A DNA stretch of 64,000 nt from JTS-AC122 sp050246015 (GCA_050246015.1 JBFWWU010000010.1:62001-126000); one strand, 5' to 3'. Counted from the stretch's first letter, positions 1-8,100 are shown. The notes: a model not told the origin generated them from the letters alone. Program-made: numbers and translations.

Positions 1-1
1 G

Positions 2-673
2 GGCGAGAGCCGGTTCGCCGTGGGCGAGGGGATGGGGTTCTTTCCGTTCGGGCTGACGGATCAGCACTTTCTCAGGCGGGGTCGGCTCGGGCGACTGGTG
101 GCGGCGCTGGAGATCGCCGGGGTGGCGCGCGGGTACGGCGTGGAAGAGAACGCCGCGATCGCGGTGGATCTTGAGTCGGGTGTCATCAGGGTGATCGGGC
201 AGAACGCCCAAGACGCGGCAGATGGGAGCGTGCGACGACGAGGGGCGGCGGTGCTGGTTGACATCAGCGGCGTCACTCGTGACGGGGTCGCTCGGCGAGG
301 GGTGCGGGTGTCGCTGCTGCAAGCGGGGGACGCGGTGGACGGCCGAACGGGTCGAGTCGCGCCGCTGCCGCGGAAGATGGTGGTGACGATTCGGAAGGGG
401 CCGAGGGAGGATGCGCGGTACGTCATGCCGCGTGACGAGCGAGACGCGTGGTCGGCCGGGGCGGTGCCGGCGGCGCTGCACCGGCTCGCCGAGCATCCTG
501 ACACGCCGGTGGTGCTTCGGTCGGCGCGATTCGACCTGCGGTTCACGGCGGATCTCGGCACGGCGATTCACTCCGGGGCGGGCGGGGCGGCGGACGATGC
601 GCCCACGATTGTCGGGGCGCGGCTCGACATCACGCCACGAGACCTTGGAGCAGGCTCCACGAGCACGCAGTGA
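2..673 (+). CDS. cyanophycinase-like S51 family peptidase, 5' partial
   Basis: The frame is open from the first bases, so only the C-terminal part of about 223 residues is present. The segment DQHFLRRGRLGRL (nt 56-94) matches the cyanophycinase signature DQHFxxRxRxGRL, whose His belongs to the Ser-His-Glu triad. The downstream GYGVEENAAIAV corresponds to the family's GIGIDENTA, which carries the Glu. The nucleophile Ser motif would lie upstream of the window. The family cleaves beta-aspartyl-arginine links in cyanophycin, or related isopeptides in cyanophycinase-like paralogues. The C-terminal extension (about residues 75-223) resembles no catalytic part of the family. It ends 6 nt before the crotonase gene, suggesting co-transcription. 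Family is confident; cyanophycin as the substrate is not shown. Confidence 0.75.
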   Translation, partial: GESRFAVGEGMGFFPFGLTDQHFLRRGRLGRLVAALEIAGVARGYGVEENAAIAVDLESGVIRVIGQNAQDAADGSVRRRGAAVLVDISGVTRDGVARRGVRVSLLQAGDAVDGRTGRVAPLPRKMVVTIRKGPREDARYVMPRDERDAWSAGAVPAALHRLAEHPDTPVVLRSARFDLRFTADLGTAIHSGAGGAADDAPTIVGARLDITPRDLGAGSTSTQ

Positions 674-679
674 GACCTC

Positions 680-1429
680 ATGACAGACTTCGCCACGCTT
701 CGCATCACCGGTTCGCTCGCCCGGCTGTCGCTCAACCGTCCGGACGCGCGCAACGCCCTGTCCATCGATCTGCTGGACGCGCTGCACGGACGGATCGACG
801 AGTTGACCGCCCGGAAGGACGTCACGGCGATGATCCTGTCGGGGGAAGGGAAGTCATTCTGTGCGGGCATGGATCTCAAGCAGGTGATCAATGAACCCGG
901 AGCGCCGCACCGGCTTCTGTCGTCCCTCGCGGAGTTCACGCTCAAACTCCGCGCGGCGCCGATGATGACGATCGCGTCGGTGAACGGCGCGGCGATCGGC
1001 GGGGGGTGCGGGCTGGCGTGCGTGTGCGACTTCGCGGTCACGCACGCCGACTCCAGGATGGGGTTTCCCGAAGTTGACCTTGGGGTGTGTCCCGCGGTGG
1101 TGGCGCCGTGGCTGATCAGGCGCATCGGCGCGGGCCGGGCGCGGCGGGTGCTGCTGGCCGGCGGGACGATGTCGGGGCGCGAGGCGCACGCGATCGGCAT
1201 CGCCACGCACCTGGTCGAGTCGCGCGACGAACTTGACGCGGGCGTGGAAGACCTCGCGGGCAGGCTTTCGCAGGGCGGCCCCGAGGCTCTGCGCGCCACC
1301 AAGGCGCTGCTCAACGAACTGGACGGTTCGTCGGATCCGAGCGCGGTCCGGAGCGGGGCCGCGCTCTCCGCGTCCGTCCTCGAGCACGAAGAGACCCGGG
1401 CGACGCTACGCGCCAAACTCGGGCTCTGA
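680..1429 (+). CDS. enoyl-CoA hydratase/isomerase (crotonase) family protein
   Basis: A 249-residue crotonase of normal family length. The CoA-binding/oxyanion elements CAGMDLK (residues 55-61) and VNGAAIGGGCGLA are intact. PEVDLGV carries the Glu equivalent to Glu144 of rat mitochondrial hydratase. The second catalytic Glu (Glu164, in AMEMVLTG) appears replaced: the aligned stretch here reads ARRVLLAGG. That makes a classical syn-hydratase less certain and leaves isomerase or other crotonase chemistry open. The gene starts 6 nt after the cyanophycinase-like gene, and the ATG is the only sensible start. Substrate is unknown; no other beta-oxidation or leucine-degradation genes are adjacent. 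Confidence 0.88.
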   Translation: MTDFATLRITGSLARLSLNRPDARNALSIDLLDALHGRIDELTARKDVTAMILSGEGKSFCAGMDLKQVINEPGAPHRLLSSLAEFTLKLRAAPMMTIASVNGAAIGGGCGLACVCDFAVTHADSRMGFPEVDLGVCPAVVAPWLIRRIGAGRARRVLLAGGTMSGREAHAIGIATHLVESRDELDAGVEDLAGRLSQGGPEALRATKALLNELDGSSDPSAVRSGAALSASVLEHEETRATLRAKLGL

Positions 1430-1445
1430 TGTCTTCGGCGGGGCG

Positions 1446-2009
1446 TCAGTCCGCGTCGTCTTCGGCGGCGGGCTGGTTCGCCGGGGGTGAGCCGAGCGGC
1501 GCGCTTCCCGTGCCGGCGCCGCCCAGCGGGGCGCGCACGCCCAGTTCGTGGACCAAGCGCCCGCCGTCGTGCGCCGCCCGGGCCAGCAGGACGCATCCAA
1601 CCAGCTGGGCGGCGAGGTAGGCGGCGCTGATCCCGACGCGCAGCCCGCGATTGGAGTCGCGTTTGAGCAGCACGGGCCCGAGCACGAGCACGACGTATGC
1701 GCCGGCCAGCCCGAGGAAGACGTTGCGCGCCAGTTCCGCGGACTCCTCGTGCGATTCCAGCAGTTGCTCTGAGCCCGGGACCGCCTTGGCGTTCGCCTCG
1801 CTCGCGTCGCCGGTCATGGTCGCCAGCAGGATCGAGCCCGCACCGAGCAGGAGCAGGGCGGCGGTGCACGCGACGATCGGCCGGCGCGACTTGTCAAGGA
1901 ACAGCGACGCCGCCACGAAGAGCGGTACGACCATCAGCAGCGCGATCGGGAAGTGCACGACGATTGGGTGCAGCCCCTCCCACGGCGGGATCGGCGGAAA
2001 GAAGTTCAT
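1446..2009 (-). CDS. DUF2231-type integral membrane protein
   Basis: The 187-residue protein begins MNFFPPIPPWEGLHPIVVHF. The LHPIVVHFPIALL stretch is the hallmark of DUF2231 membrane proteins. Four hydrophobic segments follow, roughly residues 15-35, 45-65, 95-115 and 120-140, and the tail is Pro/Ala/Asp-rich and hydrophilic. The frame is open to 2147, but I chose the ATG at 2009 because AAGGAACC lies about 5 nt upstream and conservation starts there. The upstream extension is largely a repeated intergenic element (see 2096-2149). Function is unknown; a quinone- or heme-associated role has been suggested for relatives but nothing here shows it. Confidence 0.75.
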   Translation of the reverse strand: MNFFPPIPPWEGLHPIVVHFPIALLMVVPLFVAASLFLDKSRRPIVACTAALLLLGAGSILLATMTGDASEANAKAVPGSEQLLESHEESAELARNVFLGLAGAYVVLVLGPVLLKRDSNRGLRVGISAAYLAAQLVGCVLLARAAHDGGRLVHELGVRAPLGGAGTGSAPLGSPPANQPAAEDDAD

Positions 2010-2095
2010 GAGAGGTTCCTTACTGTCCGCTGTGGCCTGCATCATGATACGCCGTTCATGCGCCGGCGCGCACGAGAGGGATCGCACCGTGCCGC

Positions 2096-2149
2096 AGCGC
2101 TCCCACCGACCGCTTGCGCGGTTCGGCTCAGAAAAACTGATGGTCACAC
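2096..2149. repeat. 54-nt intergenic repeat, copy 1
   Basis: The stretch starting AGCGCTCCCACCGACC and ending GGTCACAC recurs at 24081-24132. The first 35 nt differ at three positions, and both copies then have an A-rich run before GGTCACAC. Both lie between two reverse-strand genes. On the reverse strand each copy could be read as E-P-x-R-A-S-G-R-W-E-R, which explains the spurious N-terminal extension of the DUF2231 frame. Confidence 0.7.
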
Positions 2150-2175
2150 CCGCCTCGCTTCTTTCAGCAAACGGA

Positions 2176-2203
2176 ACGGCCCCGGAACATGTTCCGGGGC
2201 CGT
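2176..2203 (-). terminator. perfect 28-nt palindrome downstream of the thioredoxin gene
   Basis: ACGGCCCCGGAAC, AT, GTTCCGGGGCCGT is perfectly self-complementary. It lies about 50-75 nt past the stop of the reverse-strand thioredoxin gene, where a transcript would form an 11-bp stem with an ACATGT loop. No long T-tract follows, so it may be a weak or factor-assisted terminator, or a 3'-end stabiliser. Confidence 0.55.
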
Positions 2204-2252
2204 CATGGCAACACTCATTGAAGCGCGATGTGGAAGGGGGCGTAAAGAGCGA

Positions 2253-3620
2253 TCAGCTTCCCTTGACCTCGGGCTTCTTTTCTTCCTTCACCGGGGGGGG
2301 CGGGGTGGGGAGCCCGGCTTCCTTCAGCAGCGCATCGATCTTCGCCACTTTGTCCTCGAAGGGGACGACGCGGGAGTTGGGGTGCAGCCCACGCTCGCGG
2401 ACGATTCCCTTGGCGTCGATGATCGCGACGTGCGGGATGCCGTTGACGCCGAAGTCCGGGTTGAACACGTCCTGCTTGGTGAACGCGATTTTCCAGTTGA
2501 TCTCCTTGCGCTTGATGTAGTCCGGCATCAGGCCCATTTCCTTCTCCGGGTCGTCCTTGCAGTCGATCCGCTCGGGCTTGCCCTTGTCGTCGGTGAGCCC
2601 GGTGTTGAAACTGCCCTGCAGGCTCGTGACGCCGAGAATGACCACGGGGTAGCCCTCGTAGTGCTCCTGCAGGTGCTTCACGTCCGGGAAACTGCCGACG
2701 CACGGGCCGCACCAGGTCGCCCAGAAGTCGAGCACCACGACCTTGCCCTTGAGGTCGGCGACGGTCTTAACCTGCGGATCGAGGTTTGACCAGGTGATGT
2801 CGAGCGTGGGGACCGGGTGGTTCATCAACTCGCCCTTGAGGTACGCGCCGTCGAGTTTGGCGATGTACCGGGGGACGAAGGACTTCATGCGCTCTTCGAT
2901 GCCTGGCTTCTCTCCGGCCTGGCGCAGCGCGCCGAGCATGCTCGTCCGCAGGCCCTGGAAATCGGCGACCTGATCGGGGAAGGCGCTCACGAGCGAATCA
3001 AGCAGGCTGACGGACGAGAAGATCGCGGCGATGGGCATGTCGCCCGTGAACGCCGGCGCGAGCGCCAGCACGTCGCTCTTGAGCGACTTCAGGACCGCCG
3101 GCTTCGTGCTGCTCAGCGATCGGAACAGGTTGGTTCCGCGGCCTTCCTTGAGCCCGGCGACAGCGCCCGGGTGGGTCAGGGCCGCCTTGACGGCTTCGGT
3201 CTCCTCGGCTTCGGGCGTGCGGGTGTTGACCAGGCTCAGCGCGATGACCGCGGCTTCGAACCCGCCGGCGTCGGGTGACTTGGCGAGTTCGCCAAGCCGG
3301 CCCTTGAACGCATCGCCTTTGGACGTGTACATCAGCACGCCGGCGTCGCTGAGCATTTTCATCTGCGCCGTCGAGAGGGCCGCGATATCCAGATCCTTCA
3401 CCGCCTCGTCCGCGATGGTCGCCAGTTCGGCGGGGGTCAGCCGCTTCTGGTTCGCCATCGCCTCGCGGGTCTTGGTGGTGCGGGTCTCCGCGAACGTCTT
3501 GACCAGTTCCTGCACCTGCTCGTCCGTCGGCGGAGCGATGCACGCGAGCGATCCGGCCGACCCCGCGAGCATCATCACGCACGCGGCGGTCACGATAAGC
3601 AACTGACGTTTCATCTTCAT
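2253..3620 (-). CDS. secreted TlpA-like thioredoxin-domain protein
   Basis: 455 residues. The N-terminus MKMKRQLLIVTAACVMMLAGSA has a basic n-region and hydrophobic core, i.e. a Sec signal peptide. The middle (about 30-265) is a helical Ala/Lys-rich domain I do not recognise. The C-terminal 180 residues are a TlpA/ResA-type thioredoxin fold with the redox motif WCGPC at 303-307 and a cis-Pro loop at GIPHVAI. The protein ends in a Pro/Lys-rich tail. The role is probably extracytoplasmic thiol-disulfide exchange; the partner is unknown. I chose the ATG at 3620 because GGAG lies 7 nt upstream; the frame extends 18 codons further but without signal-peptide logic. A promoter at 3675-3704 and a hairpin at 2176-2203 suggest a single-gene unit. 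Confidence 0.85.
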   Translation of the reverse strand: MKMKRQLLIVTAACVMMLAGSAGSLACIAPPTDEQVQELVKTFAETRTTKTREAMANQKRLTPAELATIADEAVKDLDIAALSTAQMKMLSDAGVLMYTSKGDAFKGRLGELAKSPDAGGFEAAVIALSLVNTRTPEAEETEAVKAALTHPGAVAGLKEGRGTNLFRSLSSTKPAVLKSLKSDVLALAPAFTGDMPIAAIFSSVSLLDSLVSAFPDQVADFQGLRTSMLGALRQAGEKPGIEERMKSFVPRYIAKLDGAYLKGELMNHPVPTLDITWSNLDPQVKTVADLKGKVVVLDFWATWCGPCVGSFPDVKHLQEHYEGYPVVILGVTSLQGSFNTGLTDDKGKPERIDCKDDPEKEMGLMPDYIKRKEINWKIAFTKQDVFNPDFGVNGIPHVAIIDAKGIVRERGLHPNSRVVPFEDKVAKIDALLKEAGLPTPPPPVKEEKKPEVKGS

Positions 3621-3674
3621 TGACTCCAGAAATGGTTCGGCGTCGACCGCGACCGTGCGCGGCAGGCCCCCCAT

Positions 3675-3704
3675 AGCATATCAGAACGTTCGGGAACTGT
3701 ACAA
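3675..3704 (-). promoter_or_regulatory. sigma70-like promoter for the TlpA-like gene
   Basis: On the reverse strand TTGTAC (3704-3699) and TATGCT (3680-3675) are separated by 18 nt, about 55 nt before the chosen start. An 8-bp palindrome GAACGTTC sits in the spacer. The stretch is AT-richer than its surroundings. Confidence 0.45.
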
Positions 3705-3736
3705 TTTGAAGCACGAGCGGAACGAAATGGCGTTTG

Positions 3737-4540
3737 TTAAACCCGTGGGGGCAACAAATGTTCCGCCAGGAACGATGTCTGAAGATTCTTCGCCTCGTTA
3801 CTCATCCGGCCAAATCCCAAATGTTCATACGGGGCCCCGGTCTCAGCCCAGGTGTACAGGCGAATGAGTTCTCGACTCGCCCCCTCATCCGCGTAGTGCT
3901 GGCCGAGTTGCGCAACAAACTGCTGGATGCCGCTCACGGGAACCCAGGCATCGCGTTCGGAGTGCAGCGCGAGCAGGGGGATGGGGCGCCAGCGGTCGAG
4001 ATGGCGGATCGGATCGAGCCGCTGAACGAGTTCGTCGCCGTGTCGATCGCGGTAGTGGGGGAGCACATCGAAGGAGCCGGTGGTTCCCTCGACCGCGGCG
4101 GCGGCGAACGGATGCGGGTCGCACAACCGGCGGAGCGCGACGATCCCCCCCGCCGACATGCCCCCGATACCAAGACGCCGCACGTCGAAGATACCCTTGA
4201 ACTCATCGCGGCCCAGGTCGGAGATGACCTCGTCGATCTCGTTCACCGCTTGATCGACGACACGGAGTGTGGCGCCGGATTCTTGAAGGGACGCATCAGC
4301 CCGCTCGCCGTGACCGGGCAAGTCGATGGCGCAGGCGGCGATGCCGGCACGCACCCAGCGCTGATAGCGCCCGGCGTCGAGTTCCTTGTAGGCGGTGCGC
4401 CCGTGGAACCACAGGGCGGTCGGCCTGGAGGACGTCCAGTCGGGATGGATGAGCAGGGCGGGGATCTGAGCCCGGCCGAGGCGCACGGTGCGGGCGATCG
4501 ACGCCAGTGACGTCGGGAGTTGAGAAAAGCGAGGGATCAT
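3737..4540 (-). CDS. alpha/beta hydrolase (serine esterase/peptidase-like)
   Basis: 267 residues with an alpha/beta-hydrolase layout: WFHGRTAYKE forms the oxyanion HG loop, DLPGHGERAD follows strand 4, and GIGGMSAGGIVA is the nucleophile elbow with Ser in G-M-S-A-G. The acid is likely the Asp of SERDAWVP, and the base the His of YEHLGFG near the C-terminus. There is no signal peptide, so it is cytoplasmic. It starts 27 nt after aat ends on the same strand, so the two are probably co-transcribed, but the sequence gives no substrate. Close family possibilities are dienelactone hydrolase-like or acyl-peptidase-like enzymes. Confidence 0.8.
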   Translation of the reverse strand: MIPRFSQLPTSLASIARTVRLGRAQIPALLIHPDWTSSRPTALWFHGRTAYKELDAGRYQRWVRAGIAACAIDLPGHGERADASLQESGATLRVVDQAVNEIDEVISDLGRDEFKGIFDVRRLGIGGMSAGGIVALRRLCDPHPFAAAAVEGTTGSFDVLPHYRDRHGDELVQRLDPIRHLDRWRPIPLLALHSERDAWVPVSGIQQFVAQLGQHYADEGASRELIRLYTWAETGAPYEHLGFGRMSNEAKNLQTSFLAEHLLPPRV

Positions 4541-4567
4541 TCGCGGGATGTGGGGGGGCGATCGGAT

Positions 4568-5377
4568 TCAATACGCGGGATCGAACGGAGTCCACTGCAT
4601 GGGCCGATCGCACGCGTCGCGCAGCCGGCGCAGATATTCCTTTCGAGGCACCTCGAAGACGCCGAACTGATCGGTGTGCGGGTTGCGGAGTTGAACATCC
4701 ATGAGGGTGTAGCCACGATTTCGGAGATGGGCGACCAGGTAGACGAGCGACACCTTGGAAGCGTCGGTGCCGGGCAGCCGCACGGGCAGGCCGTCGCGGC
4801 GAGTGACGTTGCCGAGTTCTGGCCTGCAGAACATCGATTCGGCGAAGAAGGCGGCCCCGATCGATACGCCGTATACCCCGCCGACCAGCACGCGAAGGCC
4901 GTCGCTCGATAGGACCGGTGTCGCGTCGCGGTGCCCGCGGGCCGCGGCGGCGTGGTGCTCGCGCTCGCCCGCGGGGAGCCAGGCTTCGACGCTGTGCGCA
5001 TGCCCGGCCCGATGCAGCGCGGCGTAGGCCCAGATGATGCGATCGTCAATCCAGGATTCCCGCCTCCCGGGGCGTGCCTCGGCGCACGAGCGCACCACCA
5101 TATCGAAGGCCGTATCGGTGGTGACCGTGAATCGCTTCGAGCGGATCCGTGCATCCAGCGACCGGGAGACGTGAAAGCGAGGGATTCGGGCCGAGCGGCG
5201 CGGGGCTGATCGGCGGACCGGTGCGTCCCGGCGGGTGTCGGGTTCCAGCGGCATCAACGCTCGCGGATCCGGCGAAAACCACTCCATCCGCCCGGTGCGT
5301 GGATCGACCATGGGAAAGGCGCCTTCCCGGTACGCTTCCAGCAGCGCGTCCACGACTTCCTGCTCTCGGCGGTCCAT
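4568..5377 (-). CDS. aat: leucyl/phenylalanyl-tRNA--protein transferase
   Basis: 269 residues. EAYREGAFPMVDPRTGRMEWFSPDPRALMPL is the characteristic N-terminal signature of Aat (family Leu_Phe_trans). WIDDRIIWAYAALHRAGHAHSVEAW and GGVYGVSIGAAFFAESMF match the core that positions aminoacyl-tRNA and the acceptor N-terminus. It transfers Leu/Phe to proteins with N-terminal Arg/Lys, making N-degrons for ClpS/ClpAP in the cytoplasm. It is slightly longer than usual, with an Arg-rich insert near residues 44-62 and a spacer in GEREHHAAAARGHRDATPVLS. I chose the ATG at 5377, which begins at the family N-terminus and follows a TATCCT box 9 nt upstream. The alpha/beta hydrolase follows in the same direction. 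Confidence 0.92.
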   Translation of the reverse strand: MDRREQEVVDALLEAYREGAFPMVDPRTGRMEWFSPDPRALMPLEPDTRRDAPVRRSAPRRSARIPRFHVSRSLDARIRSKRFTVTTDTAFDMVVRSCAEARPGRRESWIDDRIIWAYAALHRAGHAHSVEAWLPAGEREHHAAAARGHRDATPVLSSDGLRVLVGGVYGVSIGAAFFAESMFCRPELGNVTRRDGLPVRLPGTDASKVSLVYLVAHLRNRGYTLMDVQLRNPHTDQFGVFEVPRKEYLRRLRDACDRPMQWTPFDPAY

Positions 5378-5386
5378 GCGCGACAG

Positions 5387-5392
5387 AGGATA
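5387..5392 (-). promoter_or_regulatory. -10 box TATCCT, leaderless-type, for aat
   Basis: TATCCT lies 9 nt before the aat start with no Shine-Dalgarno between. It shares a 60-nt divergent intergenic region with the BtuF-like gene. No convincing -35. Confidence 0.4.
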
Positions 5393-5425
5393 TCGTGGCG
5401 GGCGCACCGGCACGGCCCGCCCATC

Positions 5426-5431
5426 TACGCT
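5426..5431 (+). promoter_or_regulatory. -10 box TACGCT, leaderless-type, for the BtuF-like gene
   Basis: TACGCT lies 6 nt before the ATG at 5438 with no Shine-Dalgarno. It fits the TAYNNT pattern seen before several other genes here. Confidence 0.4.
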
Positions 5432-5437
5432 TGGCAG

Positions 5438-6472
5438 ATGCACTCTCTTCGCGTCGTCAGCCTGGTCCCCTCGGCGACCGAGATTCTGTGCCGCATCGGC
5501 GGGGGTGAACTGCTCGTCGGTCGCTCGCACGGATGCGACTTCCCGCCCGACCTCGTGCGGAGCGTCCCGATCGTGACCGCGCCGCGGATCACGTTCGAGT
5601 CGGCGGGACAGGTGGATCAGGGCCGAGCGTTGCAGGGGCAAGAGTCTCAGTGGACCGGGCGTCCCGCCCGGTTCCCGTGCGTACGCCACGCCCGCGCGGG
5701 ACGCCCGGCCCACTGGTACCAGTTGGACGGTCCGCTCCTGTCCCGGCTCCGTCCCGACGTGATCCTGACGCAAGACCTGTGCGGGGAGTGCTTGATCGAC
5801 CTGACGACGGTTCGTCGGCTCGCGGACTCGATGCGGCCGCGGCCGGCGGTTGTGTCGCTCCATCCGCGGTCGGTGGAGGACGTGCTCGACGACGTGCTGC
5901 GAGTGGGAGAGGCCGTGGGGCTGGCGCAGAGCGCCGAGCGAAGCGTCGTGGAGATGCGTCAGCGACTATTCGACGCAGCGGAATACGTCGCGGGCTTCGC
6001 GACGGCGCCCTCGGTCGCGTTCCTGGAATGGACGGATCCGCTATACGTCGCGGGACACTGTACGCCGCAGTTGATCGAGCGCGCGGGCGGATCGCATCCG
6101 CTCAACGCGACGCGTGCGATCGAGAACTCGGGGGCCGCGGCGGGCCCGACGGGGCAATCGCAGCGACTGGCCGGCACGTCGATCCGGATCGACGCGGAAT
6201 CGCTGGTGGAGTCGGCGCCGGAGTTGGTGATCGTGGGGCCGTGCAGGCTTGACCTGTCAAGGGCCGTTGAATCAGCCCGCGGGCTGATGTCGCGTCCGTG
6301 GTGGGGGTCGCTGCCGGCGGCGGAGCGGGGGCGCGTGCTCGCGGTGGACGGGAATCAGATGTTCAGCCGGCCCGGGCCCCGGCTCGTGGACGCGTTTGAG
6401 TTCCTCGTGAGCGTGCTGAACGATCGGCCGGAGTTGTGGCCCGCCGGCTTCCCCGCGCAATGGTTGCGCTGA
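5438..6472 (+). CDS. BtuF-like corrinoid/cobalamin-binding protein carrying an in-frame palindromic insertion
   Basis: 344 residues of the helical-backbone metal/corrinoid-binding family: RVVSLVPSATEILCRIGGGELLVGRSHGCDFP at the start, LDGPLLSRLRPDVILTQDLCGECL, and later VAFLEWTDPLYVAGHCTPQLIERAGG. There is no signal peptide, as in the cytoplasmic subgroup of cobalamin-binding proteins. Residues 71-93 (nt 5648-5715) interrupt the segment that in relatives reads roughly G-x-S-L-Y-x-L-D. The extra residues WTGRPARFP and RAGRPAHW are encoded by a near-perfect 20-bp inverted repeat also found between genes elsewhere in this window. The frame stays open through it. Role is inferred: capture of corrinoid or a metal chelate. 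No ABC transporter genes are adjacent. Confidence 0.82.
   Translation: MHSLRVVSLVPSATEILCRIGGGELLVGRSHGCDFPPDLVRSVPIVTAPRITFESAGQVDQGRALQGQESQWTGRPARFPCVRHARAGRPAHWYQLDGPLLSRLRPDVILTQDLCGECLIDLTTVRRLADSMRPRPAVVSLHPRSVEDVLDDVLRVGEAVGLAQSAERSVVEMRQRLFDAAEYVAGFATAPSVAFLEWTDPLYVAGHCTPQLIERAGGSHPLNATRAIENSGAAAGPTGQSQRLAGTSIRIDAESLVESAPELVIVGPCRLDLSRAVESARGLMSRPWWGSLPAAERGRVLAVDGNQMFSRPGPRLVDAFEFLVSVLNDRPELWPAGFPAQWLR
5648..5715. repeat. palindromic repeat inserted within a coding sequence
   Basis: Left arm CAGTGGACCGGGCGTCCCGC (5648-5667) and right arm GCGGGACGCCCGGCCCACTG (5696-5715) are inverted repeats with one mismatch in 20, separated by 28 nt. Shorter relatives occur at 37098-37120 and, three times, at 48436-48498. 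Here it adds about 23-24 codons without breaking the frame. Confidence 0.8.
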
Positions 6473-6513
6473 GCGGGTCGGGTTCGATCGGTGGGCGCCT
6501 CGGTGGGCGTGAT

Positions 6514-6566
6514 AACCGCGTGGAAAAGCCTCACGCGGTTGCGTGAAACCGAACGCCGGATACAAT
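6514..6566 (+). promoter_or_regulatory. promoter and overlapping hairpin before the TPR-sua5-moeB operon
   Basis: TTGCGT (6539-6544), 16 nt, then TACAAT (6561-6566) make a good sigma70-like promoter about 25 nt before the ATG at 6592. A perfect 9-bp inverted repeat AACCGCGTG/CACGCGGTT (6514-6522, 6532-6540) runs into the -35 and could be an operator or the terminator of the preceding gene. Confidence 0.5.
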
Positions 6567-6591
6567 CGACGAGTCGAGCACTTCAAGGCGG

Positions 6592-8100
6592 ATGCACATG
6601 GCGGACTGGTTCGATGCCGAGCGACATATCGAGCGAGCCCACGAGTTCTACGACATGGGTCGCTGGGACGACGCGGAGAGTGAACTGCGCGAAGCGCTGT
6701 CGCTCAACCCGTACCGATCGGAATGGCACTTCAATCTCGGGTTGACGCTGGAGCAGGCGGGGCGTTTCGCCGAAGCCGCGGGCGCGTTCAAGGACGCCCA
6801 TCAGTTGGAGCCCGAAGACGCGTCGTCGGCGATGCTGGTGGGCGTGAATCAACTCCGCTGCGGGGAGGTGCGGCAGTCCATCCCGTGGCTCGAAACGGCG
6901 CACAAACTCGAACCGCAGGACGTGTCGTCGCTGGTCTACCGCATCGAGGCGTACGCGCGGTTGGGTGACCACGAGCAGGCCGAGGTCATGTTCTACATGG
7001 CCCAGGAGATCAACCCGAAGGAGGCGCTGGCGTACGCGATGCTGGCGGATTCGCTTTTGGCGCGCGGGCTGCACGACAAGGCCGTCTGGTGCCTCCGAGA
7101 AGCCGCCCAGCTCGATGCCGCGTTGCCGCACATTCACTCGCGTCTGGCCGAGGCGTACGCCGCGACGGGCCGACTGGAGCGTGCCCGCCAACTGTACCTT
7201 CGAGAACTTCGGCAGAACCCGGGTGATGTGGACACGCTGCTGGACCTTGGATGCCTGCTGGTGGACATGAACCGCGCGTCGGAAGCGAGCGAGAAGTTCC
7301 GCCGCGTGCTGGAACTCGAACCCGACAACGCGCACGCCCACTATTACCTGGGCGAGATCGCCGAGCGTCAGGGAGCGATCGACGAAGCCCTGGCGCAGTT
7401 CGACGTGGTGCTCAGGCTGGATCCGTCGTTTCCGGGCGTGCGCCGACGGCTGGCATCGATCCGGCTGTCGCGCGGCTCCCGCGCCGGCGCCGATGCCGCC
7501 GCCGCTCACGAACTGCTCGCCGGGGACTTCGCCGCGTTTTCCGAGGATGCGGCCCGCTGGACCGCGGAGGACATCGACGATCTCGGGCGGCTGCTGATCA
7601 CCGGCAAGATGTTCGCCGAGGCGGTCACCGTGTTTCGCGCCGCAGTGGAACGCCGACCGGGGAGTGAAGAGGCGCTGCACAACCTGGCGGTGGCGTGCCT
7701 TCAGAGCGGGGAGCGGCGCGCGGGGGTGGACCTTTGCCGCGAGGTCGTGCGACTGAACCCCAAGCACGTGCGGGCGATGCACAACCTGGCGGTGGCGTAC
7801 TTCGAGGATCGGAACCTGACGCGCGCCCGCTACTGGGCCCGCTCCGCGTCGCTGATCGAGCCGGAAGATGTCGGCCTGCGCCGCCTGCGGATGAAACTGC
7901 TGGTGTTCCGCGCGGGCGAATGGCTGGCCAAGGTCGGGGCCCGGGCTTGGAGCCTGGTCGGTCGCGCGAGATCGTCCGCCGCGGACGCACCGCCCGCGAC
8001 CGTCCAGCAACGGCAAGCGACCCGGCCGCTCCAGGCAGCGCTGCACCCCGGCGCGACCGACCAGCGCGACGAGCCCGAGATTCGGACCACGATCGAATGA
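6592..8100 (+). CDS. tetratricopeptide-repeat protein
   Basis: 502 residues made almost entirely of TPR units from residue 8 to about 450 (for example WHFNLGLTLEQAGRFAEAAGAFKDA, HNLAVACLQSGERRAGVDLCREVVRLNP), with alternating helices and Gly-8/Ala-20/Pro-32-type positions. A break near residues 295-330 separates two repeat arrays. No signal peptide or membrane segment, so it is likely a cytoplasmic protein-protein scaffold. A second ATG lies two codons in (6598). It overlaps the next gene by 4 nt (ATGA), so the two are translationally coupled. Function beyond scaffolding is unknown. Confidence 0.85.
   Translation: MHMADWFDAERHIERAHEFYDMGRWDDAESELREALSLNPYRSEWHFNLGLTLEQAGRFAEAAGAFKDAHQLEPEDASSAMLVGVNQLRCGEVRQSIPWLETAHKLEPQDVSSLVYRIEAYARLGDHEQAEVMFYMAQEINPKEALAYAMLADSLLARGLHDKAVWCLREAAQLDAALPHIHSRLAEAYAATGRLERARQLYLRELRQNPGDVDTLLDLGCLLVDMNRASEASEKFRRVLELEPDNAHAHYYLGEIAERQGAIDEALAQFDVVLRLDPSFPGVRRRLASIRLSRGSRAGADAAAAHELLAGDFAAFSEDAARWTAEDIDDLGRLLITGKMFAEAVTVFRAAVERRPGSEEALHNLAVACLQSGERRAGVDLCREVVRLNPKHVRAMHNLAVAYFEDRNLTRARYWARSASLIEPEDVGLRRLRMKLLVFRAGEWLAKVGARAWSLVGRARSSAADAPPATVQQRQATRPLQAALHPGATDQRDEPEIRTTIE

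Noticed and set aside
2010..2147. N-terminal extension of the DUF2231 protein
   Set aside because: It encodes the intergenic repeat also found at 24081-24132, while the ATG at 2009 has its own ribosome-binding site.
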